Source: Brotonthovivens ammoniilytica
GTDB lineage: Bacteria > Bacillota > Clostridia > Lachnospirales > Lachnospiraceae
Reading direction: 5' to 3'
Assembly: GCF_025566885.1 (NCBI RefSeq)
Contig: NZ_JAOQJQ010000002.1
Location: forward strand, 496,001-560,000
Length of the DNA: 64,000 nt
Positions 18,667 to 27,532 of this stretch are shown here, piece by piece; within the stretch, counting starts at the first letter, position 1, and every line of letters starts with the position of its first letter. The notes beneath the pieces were generated by a model, which worked only from the letters and a program-made list of their open reading frames with translations, did not search any database and had not been told where the DNA came from. Made by a program: the position numbers and the translations under genes.

Positions 18667-19647
18667 TTACTTGATTTTATAATCATATAAAGTAGAAGAA
18701 CCCATAACCGCCGGATTTCCGTATTCCCTCATAATAGCGGCCAGTTCGCGGATGTGGGGCGTTCTCGTTTTTAAATCTGCCGGTTCATAGTCAGCACCCA
18801 TGGGATAAAGTTTCCCAAGAGAATCATATTTTTCGATTCCCATTTTCAAATAGGGCAGAAGCTGTACCTGTAAAACCCGGTTATGAAGCTGATTCCGGAT
18901 AAATTCTGCGGTTTTGCGGATATTCCCGCAGGAATCGTTAATGCCGGGAATGACAGGAATACGGATAATAAGCTGTTCTCCTGCATCTACAGTCTTTTTT
19001 ATATTGGAGAGGATTACTCCTATGTCTCCGCCGCAGTATTTTTTATGAATTTCGTTATCCATATTTTTAATATCAGCAATGAAAATATCCGTATATGGAA
19101 AGAAACCTTCAATGGTTTCATATCTGCAGAACATAGAAGTCTCTGCCACGGTATTAATATTGGCGTCCTTGCCCGCTTTTAATAAAGCTATGCAAAATTT
19201 TGGCTGCGTGGTGATTTCTCCGCCATTTAAGGTGAGGCCTCCGCCGGATTTTCTGTAAAAAGGCATATCCTGAAGCACTTCTTGCATTACTTCTTCCACA
19301 GTCATTTCATTTCCCCATTTTTTTATTCCGTGAAGGAAACAGGAATCAGCACATTTCTGACAGCCGGTGCAAGCTTTTCTGTCAAGCCCCACGATTTTGT
19401 TCTCTTTTACAATCAAAGGAACGGGTGTGACAGGGCAGTCTTCTATGCAGGTTCCGCAAACATCTACACCGATACATGAGGAAGGATAGATGCCGATTTC
19501 CTTTGCGGGGTTAATGCTCTCAGGATTGCTGCACCATTTACAGTGCATGGGACATCCCTTTAAAAATACCTCCGTGCGTATGCCAGGGCCGTCGTGAATT
19601 GTGTATCGCTGGATATTGTAAACAATGCCGGTTACTGTATTTGTCAT
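18667..19647 (-). CDS. Glycyl radical enzyme activase 2 (radical SAM)
   Basis: A 326-residue paralogue of activase 1 with the same lengths and motifs: YTIHDGPGIRTEVF, GCPMHCKWCSNPE and a two-cluster ferredoxin insert (CGTCIEDCP, CTGCQKCADSC). The start is the ATG at 19647 after AGGAGGCTTTACATA; a 68-residue upstream extension is not supported. It is divergent from the aldehyde dehydrogenase operon that ends with GRE2 and is probably the GRE2 activase, though cross-activation is possible. Placing the activase on the opposite strand, 5 kb from GRE2, is unusual. Confidence 0.85.
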   Translation of the reverse strand: MTNTVTGIVYNIQRYTIHDGPGIRTEVFLKGCPMHCKWCSNPESINPAKEIGIYPSSCIGVDVCGTCIEDCPVTPVPLIVKENKIVGLDRKACTGCQKCADSCFLHGIKKWGNEMTVEEVMQEVLQDMPFYRKSGGGLTLNGGEITTQPKFCIALLKAGKDANINTVAETSMFCRYETIEGFFPYTDIFIADIKNMDNEIHKKYCGGDIGVILSNIKKTVDAGEQLIIRIPVIPGINDSCGNIRKTAEFIRNQLHNRVLQVQLLPYLKMGIEKYDSLGKLYPMGADYEPADLKTRTPHIRELAAIMREYGNPAVMGSSTLYDYKIK

Positions 19648-19715
19648 TATGTAAAGCCTCCTGTCTGTTGATGTTTCCATCATAGCATCAGGGGTTAAAC
19701 CTGCAATGTTGTGAA

Positions 19716-19746
19716 TGCACAAATCAAAATACGGGTTCGTGCAAAA
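19716..19746. promoter_or_regulatory. Paired TTGTGCA-type sites in the divergent activase 2/aldH control region
   Basis: TGCACAAATC (minus-strand TTTGTGCA, 19716-19723) and TTCGTGCAAAA (19736-19746) face each other in the 203-nt divergent region. They match the sites before the PucR genes and before adh-buk. Candidate regulator box. Confidence 0.35.
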
Positions 19747-19850
19747 AAAACGTTGGAAAGAGATAAACAAACTCTTACCATAAGGCTGTGAGATGAGTAC
19801 ACTTACAGTGCTTAAGCGAAAAGCTGAAAATGAATATGGAGGTAAATACA

Positions 19851-21179
19851 ATGAGTAAATTAGGAGTATTTGCTACAGCAAAAGAAGCTGTAGCGGCTGC
19901 AGCAGCGGCTCAAAGAGATTTTGTAAAAAACTATACACTGGAAGACAGAGAACGTTTTATTGCTCAAATCAGAAAGGAATTGGGACCCAGAATTCAGGAA
20001 TTTGCAGAGCTGGAATTTGAGGAAACCGGGTACGGCAGAGTAGAAGATAAAATCCAGAAAGACACAGGAGCCATTATGCTTTCTTCCGGAACGGAAGCAA
20101 TTCCTACGAATGTGATCGCTTCTGATAAAGGCCTTACCGTGGAATATTATGCTCCATTTGGAGTGATCGGAGCGGTAACTCCCGTTACCAATCCTATGGC
20201 TACCATTATTGCAAATACAATTGTAATGATGGCAGGAGGAAATACAGTTGTATTTAATGCACATCCTGCTTCTGTAAAATGTGCAGTTACAGCATGTCAG
20301 GCTGTGAACCAGGCGATTATCAATGCGGGAGGCCCGGAAAATATCTGCACCATGCCGGCAGAGCCTTCCATGGAAACGCTGGATGATATTATGTATGCGC
20401 CTGAAATCAGTCTTTTAGTTGGTACCGGAGGACCTGGAATGGTTAAAACACTGATGGCCACCGGCAAAAAAGTAGTAGCTGCCGGTCCTGGAAATCCGCC
20501 TTCCATTATTGATGCGACTTGTGACATAAAAAAAGCTGCCGCAGGAGTCTGCGCATCCGCAACCTTTGACAATAATCTTTTATGCATTGCCGAAAAAGAA
20601 CTGTTCGTATTAGATGAAATTTTTGATGAATTTATGAATGAACTGGAAGCTCTTGGAAACTACAGACTTACAAGAAAACAGGCGGATGCTGTTACGGCGG
20701 TAGGAATCGTGAAAACAGAAAGCGGATATGCAACAAATAAAAAATTCGTAGGAAAACATGCCAGTGTGATTCTTGAGGCGGCGGGGATTAAGATTGACAG
20801 TGATCCAAGAATGGCATTTTTTGAGGCTAAAAACGAGGATCTTTATGTTCAGGTAGAACAGATGCAGCCTGTTATTCCGGTAGTAAGATGTAAAGATTTT
20901 GAAGAAGCAATGGAACGGGCAGTAGCGGCAGAGCATAACTGCAGACACTCTGCATCTATCTGGTCAAAAAATATTGATCACGTAACTGCCTTTGGTAAAG
21001 TAATTAATACAACAGTATTTGTACAAAATGGCGGAACTATGGCAGCCTTTGGCATCGGCGGCTCCGGCACAAATTCTCCTACAATCGCTACACCTACAGG
21101 AGAAGGTGTTACCGGCCCTCAGTCCTTCCTGAGAAGAAGGAGATTCTGTATGGCTGACGGAGGCAATTACTTATTATAA
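19851..21179 (+). CDS. CoA-acylating aldehyde dehydrogenase (PduP/EutE-like)
   Basis: A 442-residue aldehyde dehydrogenase of the CoA-acylating branch, converting an aldehyde, NAD and CoA to acyl-CoA. It shows PFGVIGAVTPVTNPMATI, VGTGGPGMV, AAGPGNPPSII and the catalytic cysteine in TFDNNLLCIAEKE. The start ATG at 19851 follows ATGGAGG. The protein begins directly with the catalytic core and lacks the ~20-residue amphipathic N-terminal peptide that targets PduP/EutE to microcompartments, in line with the absence of shell genes. It heads an operon with phosphotransbutyrylase, a permease, a GldA-like dehydrogenase and GRE2. Confidence 0.9.
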   Translation: MSKLGVFATAKEAVAAAAAAQRDFVKNYTLEDRERFIAQIRKELGPRIQEFAELEFEETGYGRVEDKIQKDTGAIMLSSGTEAIPTNVIASDKGLTVEYYAPFGVIGAVTPVTNPMATIIANTIVMMAGGNTVVFNAHPASVKCAVTACQAVNQAIINAGGPENICTMPAEPSMETLDDIMYAPEISLLVGTGGPGMVKTLMATGKKVVAAGPGNPPSIIDATCDIKKAAAGVCASATFDNNLLCIAEKELFVLDEIFDEFMNELEALGNYRLTRKQADAVTAVGIVKTESGYATNKKFVGKHASVILEAAGIKIDSDPRMAFFEAKNEDLYVQVEQMQPVIPVVRCKDFEEAMERAVAAEHNCRHSASIWSKNIDHVTAFGKVINTTVFVQNGGTMAAFGIGGSGTNSPTIATPTGEGVTGPQSFLRRRRFCMADGGNYLL

Positions 21180-21216
21180 AAATGCGATTAAGAACAACAG
21201 GAGAGGTACGGATAAT

Positions 21217-22128
21217 ATGATGTTTGAAAATTTTGCCCAACTGGCAGAACTGGTAAAACAAATGCCGCAAAAAACAAAAGTAGCGGTAGCTGCCGCTGAG
21301 GATCGGCATACACTGGAAGCCATTACCACTGCGGTAAAGGATGGGCTGGTGGAAGCAGTTTTAATCGGTGAGGAAGCTAAAATAGCAGAAATTCTGGCAG
21401 AATTGGGAGAGAAAAAGGAAAATTATGAGATGATTACCGCTGCCGATATAGACCAGTGTTTGGAAATTGCAGTAAAACTTGTAAACGACAAAAAAGCCGG
21501 CGCTATTATGAAAGGGAAACTGGAAACCGGACAGCTGATGAAAGCCATTCTGAATAAAGAAAATAATCTGCGGAAAGGCGGGCTGATTTCACTGGTTGGT
21601 TTTTATGAATGTCCAAATTATCATAAAATGTTCGCCGTATCAGATGTGGCTATGAATACATATCCGGATTTTGAAGGGAAACGGGCTATTTTGGAAAATG
21701 CCGTAGAGGTTCTGCATAAAACAGGCGTTGAAGATCCTAAAGTTGCAGTTCTTTGTGCTGTGGAAAAATACAATCCTAAAATGAAAGAAACTGTAGATGC
21801 CGCAGCATTAAAAGAATTGAATCAAAAAGGAGAAATTTCCGGATGCACGGTGGAAGGACCTATTTCGCTGGATCTGGCAGTGGTAAAAGAGTCTGCTGCA
21901 ATAAAAGGATTTGAAAGTCCTGTGGCAGGAGATGCGGATTTGCTGATTGTACCGGATCTGGTATCCGGCAATCTTATGGTAAAAGCGCTGACAGAGCTTG
22001 GCGGCTGCACTACAGCAGGACTTATGGTAGGGGCAAAAGTACCGATTATTCTGGTGTCCAGAGCAGCAGCAGCTTCTGATAAATATTATTCTATTGCACT
22101 GGCTGCCTACACCGGAGGTATAAAGTAA
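21217..22128 (+). CDS. ptb: Phosphate butyryltransferase-like phosphotransacylase
   Basis: A 303-residue phosphate acetyl/butyryltransferase-family enzyme (acyl-CoA + Pi to acyl phosphate + CoA). The length is that of Ptb, not Pta. Conserved segments are GAIMKGKLETGQLMKA, FAVSDVAMNTYPDFEGKRAI, VEGPISLDLAV and GDADLLIVPDLVSGNLMVKAL. AGGAGAGG precedes two possible ATGs (21217, 21220). It lies between the acylating aldehyde dehydrogenase and a permease, so its acyl-CoA very likely comes from the GRE-derived aldehyde. Butyrate kinase at 7968 would complete ATP formation. Confidence 0.9.
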   Translation: MMFENFAQLAELVKQMPQKTKVAVAAAEDRHTLEAITTAVKDGLVEAVLIGEEAKIAEILAELGEKKENYEMITAADIDQCLEIAVKLVNDKKAGAIMKGKLETGQLMKAILNKENNLRKGGLISLVGFYECPNYHKMFAVSDVAMNTYPDFEGKRAILENAVEVLHKTGVEDPKVAVLCAVEKYNPKMKETVDAAALKELNQKGEISGCTVEGPISLDLAVVKESAAIKGFESPVAGDADLLIVPDLVSGNLMVKALTELGGCTTAGLMVGAKVPIILVSRAAAASDKYYSIALAAYTGGIK

Positions 22129-22137
22129 GAACATACA

Positions 22138-22169
22138 GGGGGATGCCAAGAGAGTTCTTTGCATCCCCC
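22138..22169 (+). promoter_or_regulatory. Intercistronic hairpin between ptb and the permease
   Basis: GGGGGATGC/GCATCCCCC is a perfect 9-bp stem with a 14-nt loop and no T run. It is likely an mRNA-stabilising or expression-tuning element inside the operon. Confidence 0.6.
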
Positions 22170-22186
22170 CGAACAGGAGAAAAAAT

Positions 22187-23404
22187 ATGAAAGGAAAAAG
22201 TTTAAACCGATGGGTATATGCTGCTACAGGGGTTATTGTTCTTTTGTTTGCCGGTCTGGTATATGCCTGGAGTGTACTTGCATCGCCCATCTCTGAGGAA
22301 TTTGTCCAGTGGACGAAAGCTCAGTTGTCTCTGACATTTACAATTGCCATGATCCTGTTTTGCATTGGCTGTCTGGCAGGAGGAATGCTGGCAGGGAAAA
22401 CCAGCTCAAAAGTCAATGTATGGATATCCGGCGTACTGTTTCTGGCGGGATTTCTTATTGCTTCTCAAACACAGTCTTTAGCAGTTCTTTATCTTGGATT
22501 CGGTATCCTGGGAGGATTTGCATCAGGACTTGCATATAATGCGGTAATGAGTACTATGATGGCCTGGTTTCCGGATAAAAGCGGCCTTATATCCGGTATT
22601 TTATTAATGGGGTTCGGCATTGGAAGTTTCGTGATCGGAAAAGTATATCAGGCCTTTACTCCGGCAGAGACAGGGGGATGGAGAATCTCCTTTAAAGTTT
22701 TCGCAGTAATACTATTTGCAGTAATGATTGTGTGCGGGTTTTTCTTTCAAAAACCCGGAAAAGATTTTGAACCACCGGCATCCCGGGTAAGGAAAACAAC
22801 GAAAAATCAGGTAGAAGGCCTGGATGTGGGACCTGGCGTTATGCTGAAACGTCCGTCATTCTGGATGTATTATCTGTGGGCAATTTTCTTAAGTGCTGCG
22901 GGACTGGCATTGGTTTCCCAGGCAAGCGGAATTGCCATGGAAGTAGGGGCGCATGTAAATGCAGGAACCATTGCTACTGCGGTTGGACTGATTTCCATTA
23001 TGAACGGTGTTGGGCGTGTGTTTTTCGGAAGTCTGTTTGATAAAAAAGGATACCGGGTTACCATGCTTCTTGATATGGCGATTTTTATCGCAGCAGGCCT
23101 GATACTTATGGCAGCTATAAAGAGCGGCTCCTTTTCTCTGATTTGTGCAGGATTTGTTACAGGAGGATTTGCCTATGGATGTGTTACTCCCACTAACTCT
23201 GCAATCATCCGTTCATTTTATGGAGCAGCACATTATCCTGTGAATTTTTCTGTTATTAATACCAATTTGATTATCGCTTCCTTTGGAAGCACTATAGCCG
23301 GATCTTTTTATGACTCCAGCGGTTCTTATCTCAGTACTGTTTTCATGATTCTGCTGGTTACTGTTATAGGATTTTTCTGTTTTCTGGGAATTCGAAAGCC
23401 CTGA
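22187..23404 (+). CDS. OFA-type MFS permease
   Basis: A 405-residue membrane protein of the oxalate/formate antiporter branch of MFS, recognised by the N-terminus NRWVYAATGVIVLLFAGLVYAWSVL and by GGFASGLAYNAVMSTMMAWFPDKSGL after helix 4. A cytoplasmic loop (residues ~190-215) joins the halves. It starts after ACAGGAGAAAAAAT. Its position between ptb and the GldA-like gene suggests exchange of an organic acid product for substrate, or uptake of the GRE2 substrate. Confidence 0.87.
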   Translation: MKGKSLNRWVYAATGVIVLLFAGLVYAWSVLASPISEEFVQWTKAQLSLTFTIAMILFCIGCLAGGMLAGKTSSKVNVWISGVLFLAGFLIASQTQSLAVLYLGFGILGGFASGLAYNAVMSTMMAWFPDKSGLISGILLMGFGIGSFVIGKVYQAFTPAETGGWRISFKVFAVILFAVMIVCGFFFQKPGKDFEPPASRVRKTTKNQVEGLDVGPGVMLKRPSFWMYYLWAIFLSAAGLALVSQASGIAMEVGAHVNAGTIATAVGLISIMNGVGRVFFGSLFDKKGYRVTMLLDMAIFIAAGLILMAAIKSGSFSLICAGFVTGGFAYGCVTPTNSAIIRSFYGAAHYPVNFSVINTNLIIASFGSTIAGSFYDSSGSYLSTVFMILLVTVIGFFCFLGIRKP

Positions 23405-23520
23405 AAAGGAACTGTCAGATTTGCACAGACACAAAAAAGATTTTGGTCAAATCCGGCAGTGTATAAATGGATTGCGGCTGATAATATGAAGCCATAAAAA
23501 AGAGGGGAATCTATTAAAAA

Positions 23521-24636
23521 ATGAAAAATAAAATATTTCTGTCGCCTTCAAAGTACATACAGGGAACAGACATTATACAGAAATTACCGGAGTATCTGAA
23601 CGGACTGGGGAACAGACTTTTACTTCTTACATCAGAAGGAAACCGCAAAAGGATGGAAAAACAAATCACACAGATGGTATGTGAAAAGGATTTTTCTGTT
23701 ACGGTGGAGATTTTTTCCGGGGAATGCACAATGAAAGAAATCAGACGTTTGTGCGATGTATGCCGGAAAGAAAAAATTGATGTGATAGCAGGGCTGGGAG
23801 GGGGAAAGGTAATTGATACGGCAAAAGCGGTTTCTCATTTTATGAAACTGCGGCTTGCAGTTGTCCCCACTACCGCATCTTCTGATGCACCATGCAGCGC
23901 CCTTTCTATTGTCTATCGGGAAGACGGCGGACTGGATCAGTTATTATGGCTTCGCACTAATCCGGATCTGGTTCTGGCAGATGTAGGTGTCATTGCCAGA
24001 GCGCCGGCGCATCTGCTGGCAGCGGGAATGGGAGACGCACTGGCTACCTGGTTTGAGATGAAAGAATGTTTCAGTAAAAATGCAGATAATTTTTGCGGAG
24101 GAAAAATCACCCTGGCTGCCAAGGCTATTGGCGAACAGTGTTTTAAAACAATTATGGCAGAAGGATACAAGGCGTATCTTTCAGCAAAAAATAAATGTAT
24201 TACCAGATCTTTGGAACATGTAATAGAGGCCAACACTCTATTGAGCGGGATTGGATTTGAAAGCGGCGGAATCTGTGCTGCTCATCCGATTAATAACGGT
24301 TTGGCCGAACTTGAAGAAACACACAGGTATATGCATGGGGAAAAGGTAGCATTTGCTCTGATCTGTCAGCTTGTTCTGGCAGGAGAAAAGGATGAAACTA
24401 TCCATCAGGTACTTAACCTGTTTGGGAAACTGGGACTGCCTGTGACACTGGAAGAGCTTGGTCTGAAAAACATAACGCAAAAACAGCTGCAGATAGTAGC
24501 CCGGATAGCCCGGGAAGATCCCTGTACACACAATCTGCCTATTCAGATAGATGAAGAAATAATTATAGGGGCTGTGCTGCTGGCAGATGAAATCGGCAGA
24601 CAGTATAAACAAAATGTTTCACAGAGGGATAATTAA
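23521..24636 (+). CDS. Glycerol-dehydrogenase-like (GldA family) oxidoreductase
   Basis: A 371-residue metal-dependent dehydrogenase of the GldA branch. It has the NAD loop GLGGGKVIDTAKAV, then PTTASSDAPCSALSIVY, the hallmark of glycerol dehydrogenases. Metal ligands are the Asp in GMGDALATWFE and the His in CAAHPINNGL and ETHRYMHGEKVAF. It would oxidise a vicinal diol to a hydroxyketone or work in reverse. The ribosome site is weak (GAGGGG 13 nt before the ATG). It sits 79 nt before GRE2 in the same operon, supporting a polyol as operon substrate. Confidence 0.87.
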   Translation: MKNKIFLSPSKYIQGTDIIQKLPEYLNGLGNRLLLLTSEGNRKRMEKQITQMVCEKDFSVTVEIFSGECTMKEIRRLCDVCRKEKIDVIAGLGGGKVIDTAKAVSHFMKLRLAVVPTTASSDAPCSALSIVYREDGGLDQLLWLRTNPDLVLADVGVIARAPAHLLAAGMGDALATWFEMKECFSKNADNFCGGKITLAAKAIGEQCFKTIMAEGYKAYLSAKNKCITRSLEHVIEANTLLSGIGFESGGICAAHPINNGLAELEETHRYMHGEKVAFALICQLVLAGEKDETIHQVLNLFGKLGLPVTLEELGLKNITQKQLQIVARIAREDPCTHNLPIQIDEEIIIGAVLLADEIGRQYKQNVSQRDN

Positions 24637-24715
24637 TAGTACTAAGAGCGGTTACAGACTGAATGCAAAGTCTGAATCATATATGAAAAACATGTATTAA
24701 AAGGAGGGAATTACT

Positions 24716-27208
24716 ATGGCAAGAGTAAGCGATATTGCAAGCGCAATTGAACCTTATGACAAAGTATGGGGTGTTGGTGCGTCAGGGTTTGTAAAAGATC
24801 CGTCACCATTTGAAAGGATTAATCTGATTCTTGATGACACAGAACGAACAACTAACGGAGAGGTATATGCGGATCGCTGTGTAATTATGACAAGAGTAAT
24901 GAAAGATATGCCGGGATATCCGCAGATTATTAAAAATGCAGAGGCCATGGCTGCGTTTTTCAGAGAAGCCCCCGTTCAGATTTACGATCATGAACTGATT
25001 GCAGGATCTATGCTGTGTCCGAAAAAAGGAGCTCCGGTCTTTCCTGAATTCGGCCTGAACTGGCTTATTGATGAGATGGAAAACGGACTTTTGGACTACA
25101 GCGAAAACAGAACCCATGATTACTTTCATTTCACAGAGGATTGCTATAAACAGTTAAAGGACTGTGAGGAATTCTGGGTTGGAAACTGTGCAGAGGATCG
25201 CCTCACGCCAAATCTTACCAAAGCGGAGATTGACGGATCTCATATGAATCATGGCATATTCTTCTGTGATTCCTATCTTACCTGCGGCGCAGGACATCTT
25301 GGCATTAATTATGACAGATTGTTAAAGATGGGATGGCGGGCTATCAAAGAAGAAATTGAAGAAAAGATGGCTGCTCTGGATCTTTCCGATCCGGAAGATA
25401 TCAAAAAAGAAACTTTCTATAAAGCAGCGTTAATTATGAACCAGGCTGCTACAGACTTTATAAAACGTCATGCAGAGGCTGCAAAAGACAAAGCAGCCCG
25501 GACACAGGATGAAACAAGAAAAGCGGAGCTGCTGAAAATCGCCGAAAACTGTGACTGGATCGCAACAGAGCCGCCCCGTACCTTCTATGAAGCAATCCAG
25601 GCCGTTGAATTTGCAAACGATATGGTATTGCTGGAATCCAACGGACACTCCATTTCTTATGGACGTTTTGACCAGTATATGTATCCGTTCTATCAGCACG
25701 ATATTGAAACAGGTGCGGCTACAAGAGAATTCTGCCAGGAACTGATAGAAAACTTCCATATTAAAATCTGGGAGAAAAATAAAGTTCGTAATCATATTGC
25801 CATTGATGTATTCGCAAATGGCGGCATCGGCGGGCCGGCTCTTACTGTAGGCGGCGTACTGGAAAACGGAAAAGACGGAACCAATGATCTGACATTTATG
25901 GTGCTGGATGCAGTGGCGCATACCCGTATACCTACCCCGTGGACAGCAGTACGGCTTCATGCAGGGACTCCGGAAAAACTGAAAGTGAAAACAGCAAACC
26001 TCATTCGTCTGGGACTTGGAGAACCGAAAATATTTAACGATGATGTAACGATCCCTTCTATGGTTGCCAATGGACGCTCTTTGGAAGATGCGAGAAACTA
26101 TCAGGTAGTTGGATGTGTAGAGCCGGATGTTACCGGAAAAGAGTATGGCTGGCATGACGCTGCATACTTTAACATTAATAAAGTTCTGGAGCTGGCGCTT
26201 AACGGCGGACGGGATATGGAAACAGGAGAGCAGTATGCCCCGGATTACGGTTCACTGGAAACTTTTACATCTTTTGAAGAAGTCAAAGAAGCGTATGTAA
26301 AACAAATGAAATACTGGGTAGATACAATGGTTGGCATGCTCAGTAAAATCGACCTGATCCATCAGGACATCAAACCTCTGCCATATCTTTCCAATCTGAT
26401 GGAGGGGCCTGTTGAAAAAGGTGTGGACGTAACAGCGGGAGGCGCCATTTATAACTTCTCCGGTCCTCAGGGAGTAGGAGTAGGATCTGTTGCAGACGCT
26501 CTTTCCACTATTAAACAGCTTGTCTTTGAAGAACAGAAAGTGACAGGAAAAGAGCTTTTGGATGCAGCGAAAGCAAACTGGGAAGGCTATGAGAAACTTT
26601 ATGCTTTGGTAAACTCCGATTATGTACATCATTACGGAAACGATGATGATTACGCAGACGATCTGGCATGCTTCGCTTTTGATACATACTGCGATGCGGT
26701 AAACGGTCATCCTACAGCTCACGGCGGACATTTTCAGGCGGGATTCTATTCTGTAGCTGTAAACGTAGCTCTGGGCGGAGCCCAGTGGGCATCCGTAGAA
26801 GGACGTAAATCCTTTGAACCGGTATCTGACTGTATGGGTGCACAGCACACCTTATGCTGCCCTCATGATATTAAAGGTCCAAGTGCAATCTGCAAATCCG
26901 TTACCAAAATTGACCACGGCAAAGCCGGAAACGGAACACTGCTGAACTGGAAGTTCTCTCCGGCAGCTTTAGAAGGGGACAGCGGACTGAATAATCTGAT
27001 TTCACTGATGGATACTTATGTACAGAGAAAAGGTATGCACAGCCAGTTTACAGTAGCAAGCAAAGAAACTTTACTGGATGCTCAGAAGAATCCGTCAGAA
27101 TACAAAGATCTTCTTGTTCGTGTGGCCGGATACAGCGCATACTTTGTAGAATTAAGTAAACAGCTTCAGGATGATATTATTGGAAGAACAGAATTGAACT
27201 TTGGTTAA
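24716..27208 (+). CDS. Glycyl radical enzyme 2, diol-dehydratase-like
   Basis: An 830-residue GRE clearly homologous to GRE1. The radical site is Gly805 in RVAGYSAYF. Catalytic residues are Cys467 and Glu469 in VGCVEP, Asp481 in YGWHDA, His194 (GAGHLGINY) and His311 (ESNGHS), again the full glycerol/1,2-diol dehydratase set with the same Cys-Glu-Asp spacing. AAAAGGAGGG precedes the ATG. It ends an operon that contains the acylating aldehyde dehydrogenase, ptb and a GldA-like enzyme. The residues differ from GRE1 around the substrate loops (for example NIGHI versus GAGHL surroundings), so a different diol is likely. The substrate is unknown. Confidence 0.88.
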   Translation: MARVSDIASAIEPYDKVWGVGASGFVKDPSPFERINLILDDTERTTNGEVYADRCVIMTRVMKDMPGYPQIIKNAEAMAAFFREAPVQIYDHELIAGSMLCPKKGAPVFPEFGLNWLIDEMENGLLDYSENRTHDYFHFTEDCYKQLKDCEEFWVGNCAEDRLTPNLTKAEIDGSHMNHGIFFCDSYLTCGAGHLGINYDRLLKMGWRAIKEEIEEKMAALDLSDPEDIKKETFYKAALIMNQAATDFIKRHAEAAKDKAARTQDETRKAELLKIAENCDWIATEPPRTFYEAIQAVEFANDMVLLESNGHSISYGRFDQYMYPFYQHDIETGAATREFCQELIENFHIKIWEKNKVRNHIAIDVFANGGIGGPALTVGGVLENGKDGTNDLTFMVLDAVAHTRIPTPWTAVRLHAGTPEKLKVKTANLIRLGLGEPKIFNDDVTIPSMVANGRSLEDARNYQVVGCVEPDVTGKEYGWHDAAYFNINKVLELALNGGRDMETGEQYAPDYGSLETFTSFEEVKEAYVKQMKYWVDTMVGMLSKIDLIHQDIKPLPYLSNLMEGPVEKGVDVTAGGAIYNFSGPQGVGVGSVADALSTIKQLVFEEQKVTGKELLDAAKANWEGYEKLYALVNSDYVHHYGNDDDYADDLACFAFDTYCDAVNGHPTAHGGHFQAGFYSVAVNVALGGAQWASVEGRKSFEPVSDCMGAQHTLCCPHDIKGPSAICKSVTKIDHGKAGNGTLLNWKFSPAALEGDSGLNNLISLMDTYVQRKGMHSQFTVASKETLLDAQKNPSEYKDLLVRVAGYSAYFVELSKQLQDDIIGRTELNFG

Positions 27209-27532
27209 TGCAATAACATTTTTATAAAAAACCATCTGCTATTGATATGATGTGCTCTTTGTCAAGGCAATGTCATTAAGTTGGTATTTAAAAACGAATT
27301 ATAAAAAGAACTGACAGTAAATGTAATGTATGATCTGTCAGTTCTTTATTATATATACGGCCAATGTTGCAAATATTTCCAGAAACAAAAGGTTTTGTTT
27401 TTTTAGTTCTTTGGTAACTGGATTTGGAATAAAATACAAATATAAATATATTATATTCCGAAATTGGAACACAATATTGAAAAAATGCATCGAATACACT
27501 ATAATGGGAATAATAGAACGGAGGTGATTGTG
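27209..27532. other. Gene-free stretch after GRE2
   Basis: Contains the GRE2 operon terminator (27305-27347) and an AT-rich promoter region for the ATPase gene. No ORF with a ribosome site, RNA gene or repeat was seen. Confidence 0.6.
27305..27347 (+). terminator. Terminator of the aldH-ptb-GRE2 operon
   Basis: AAAGAACTGACAG/CTGTCAGTTCTTT is a perfect 13-bp stem with a 17-nt loop, followed by ATTATATAT. Confidence 0.8.

Noticed and set aside
14999..27208. Microcompartment locus
   Set aside because: No BMC-T/H/P shell protein and no encapsulation peptide on the aldehyde dehydrogenase or GREs were found.
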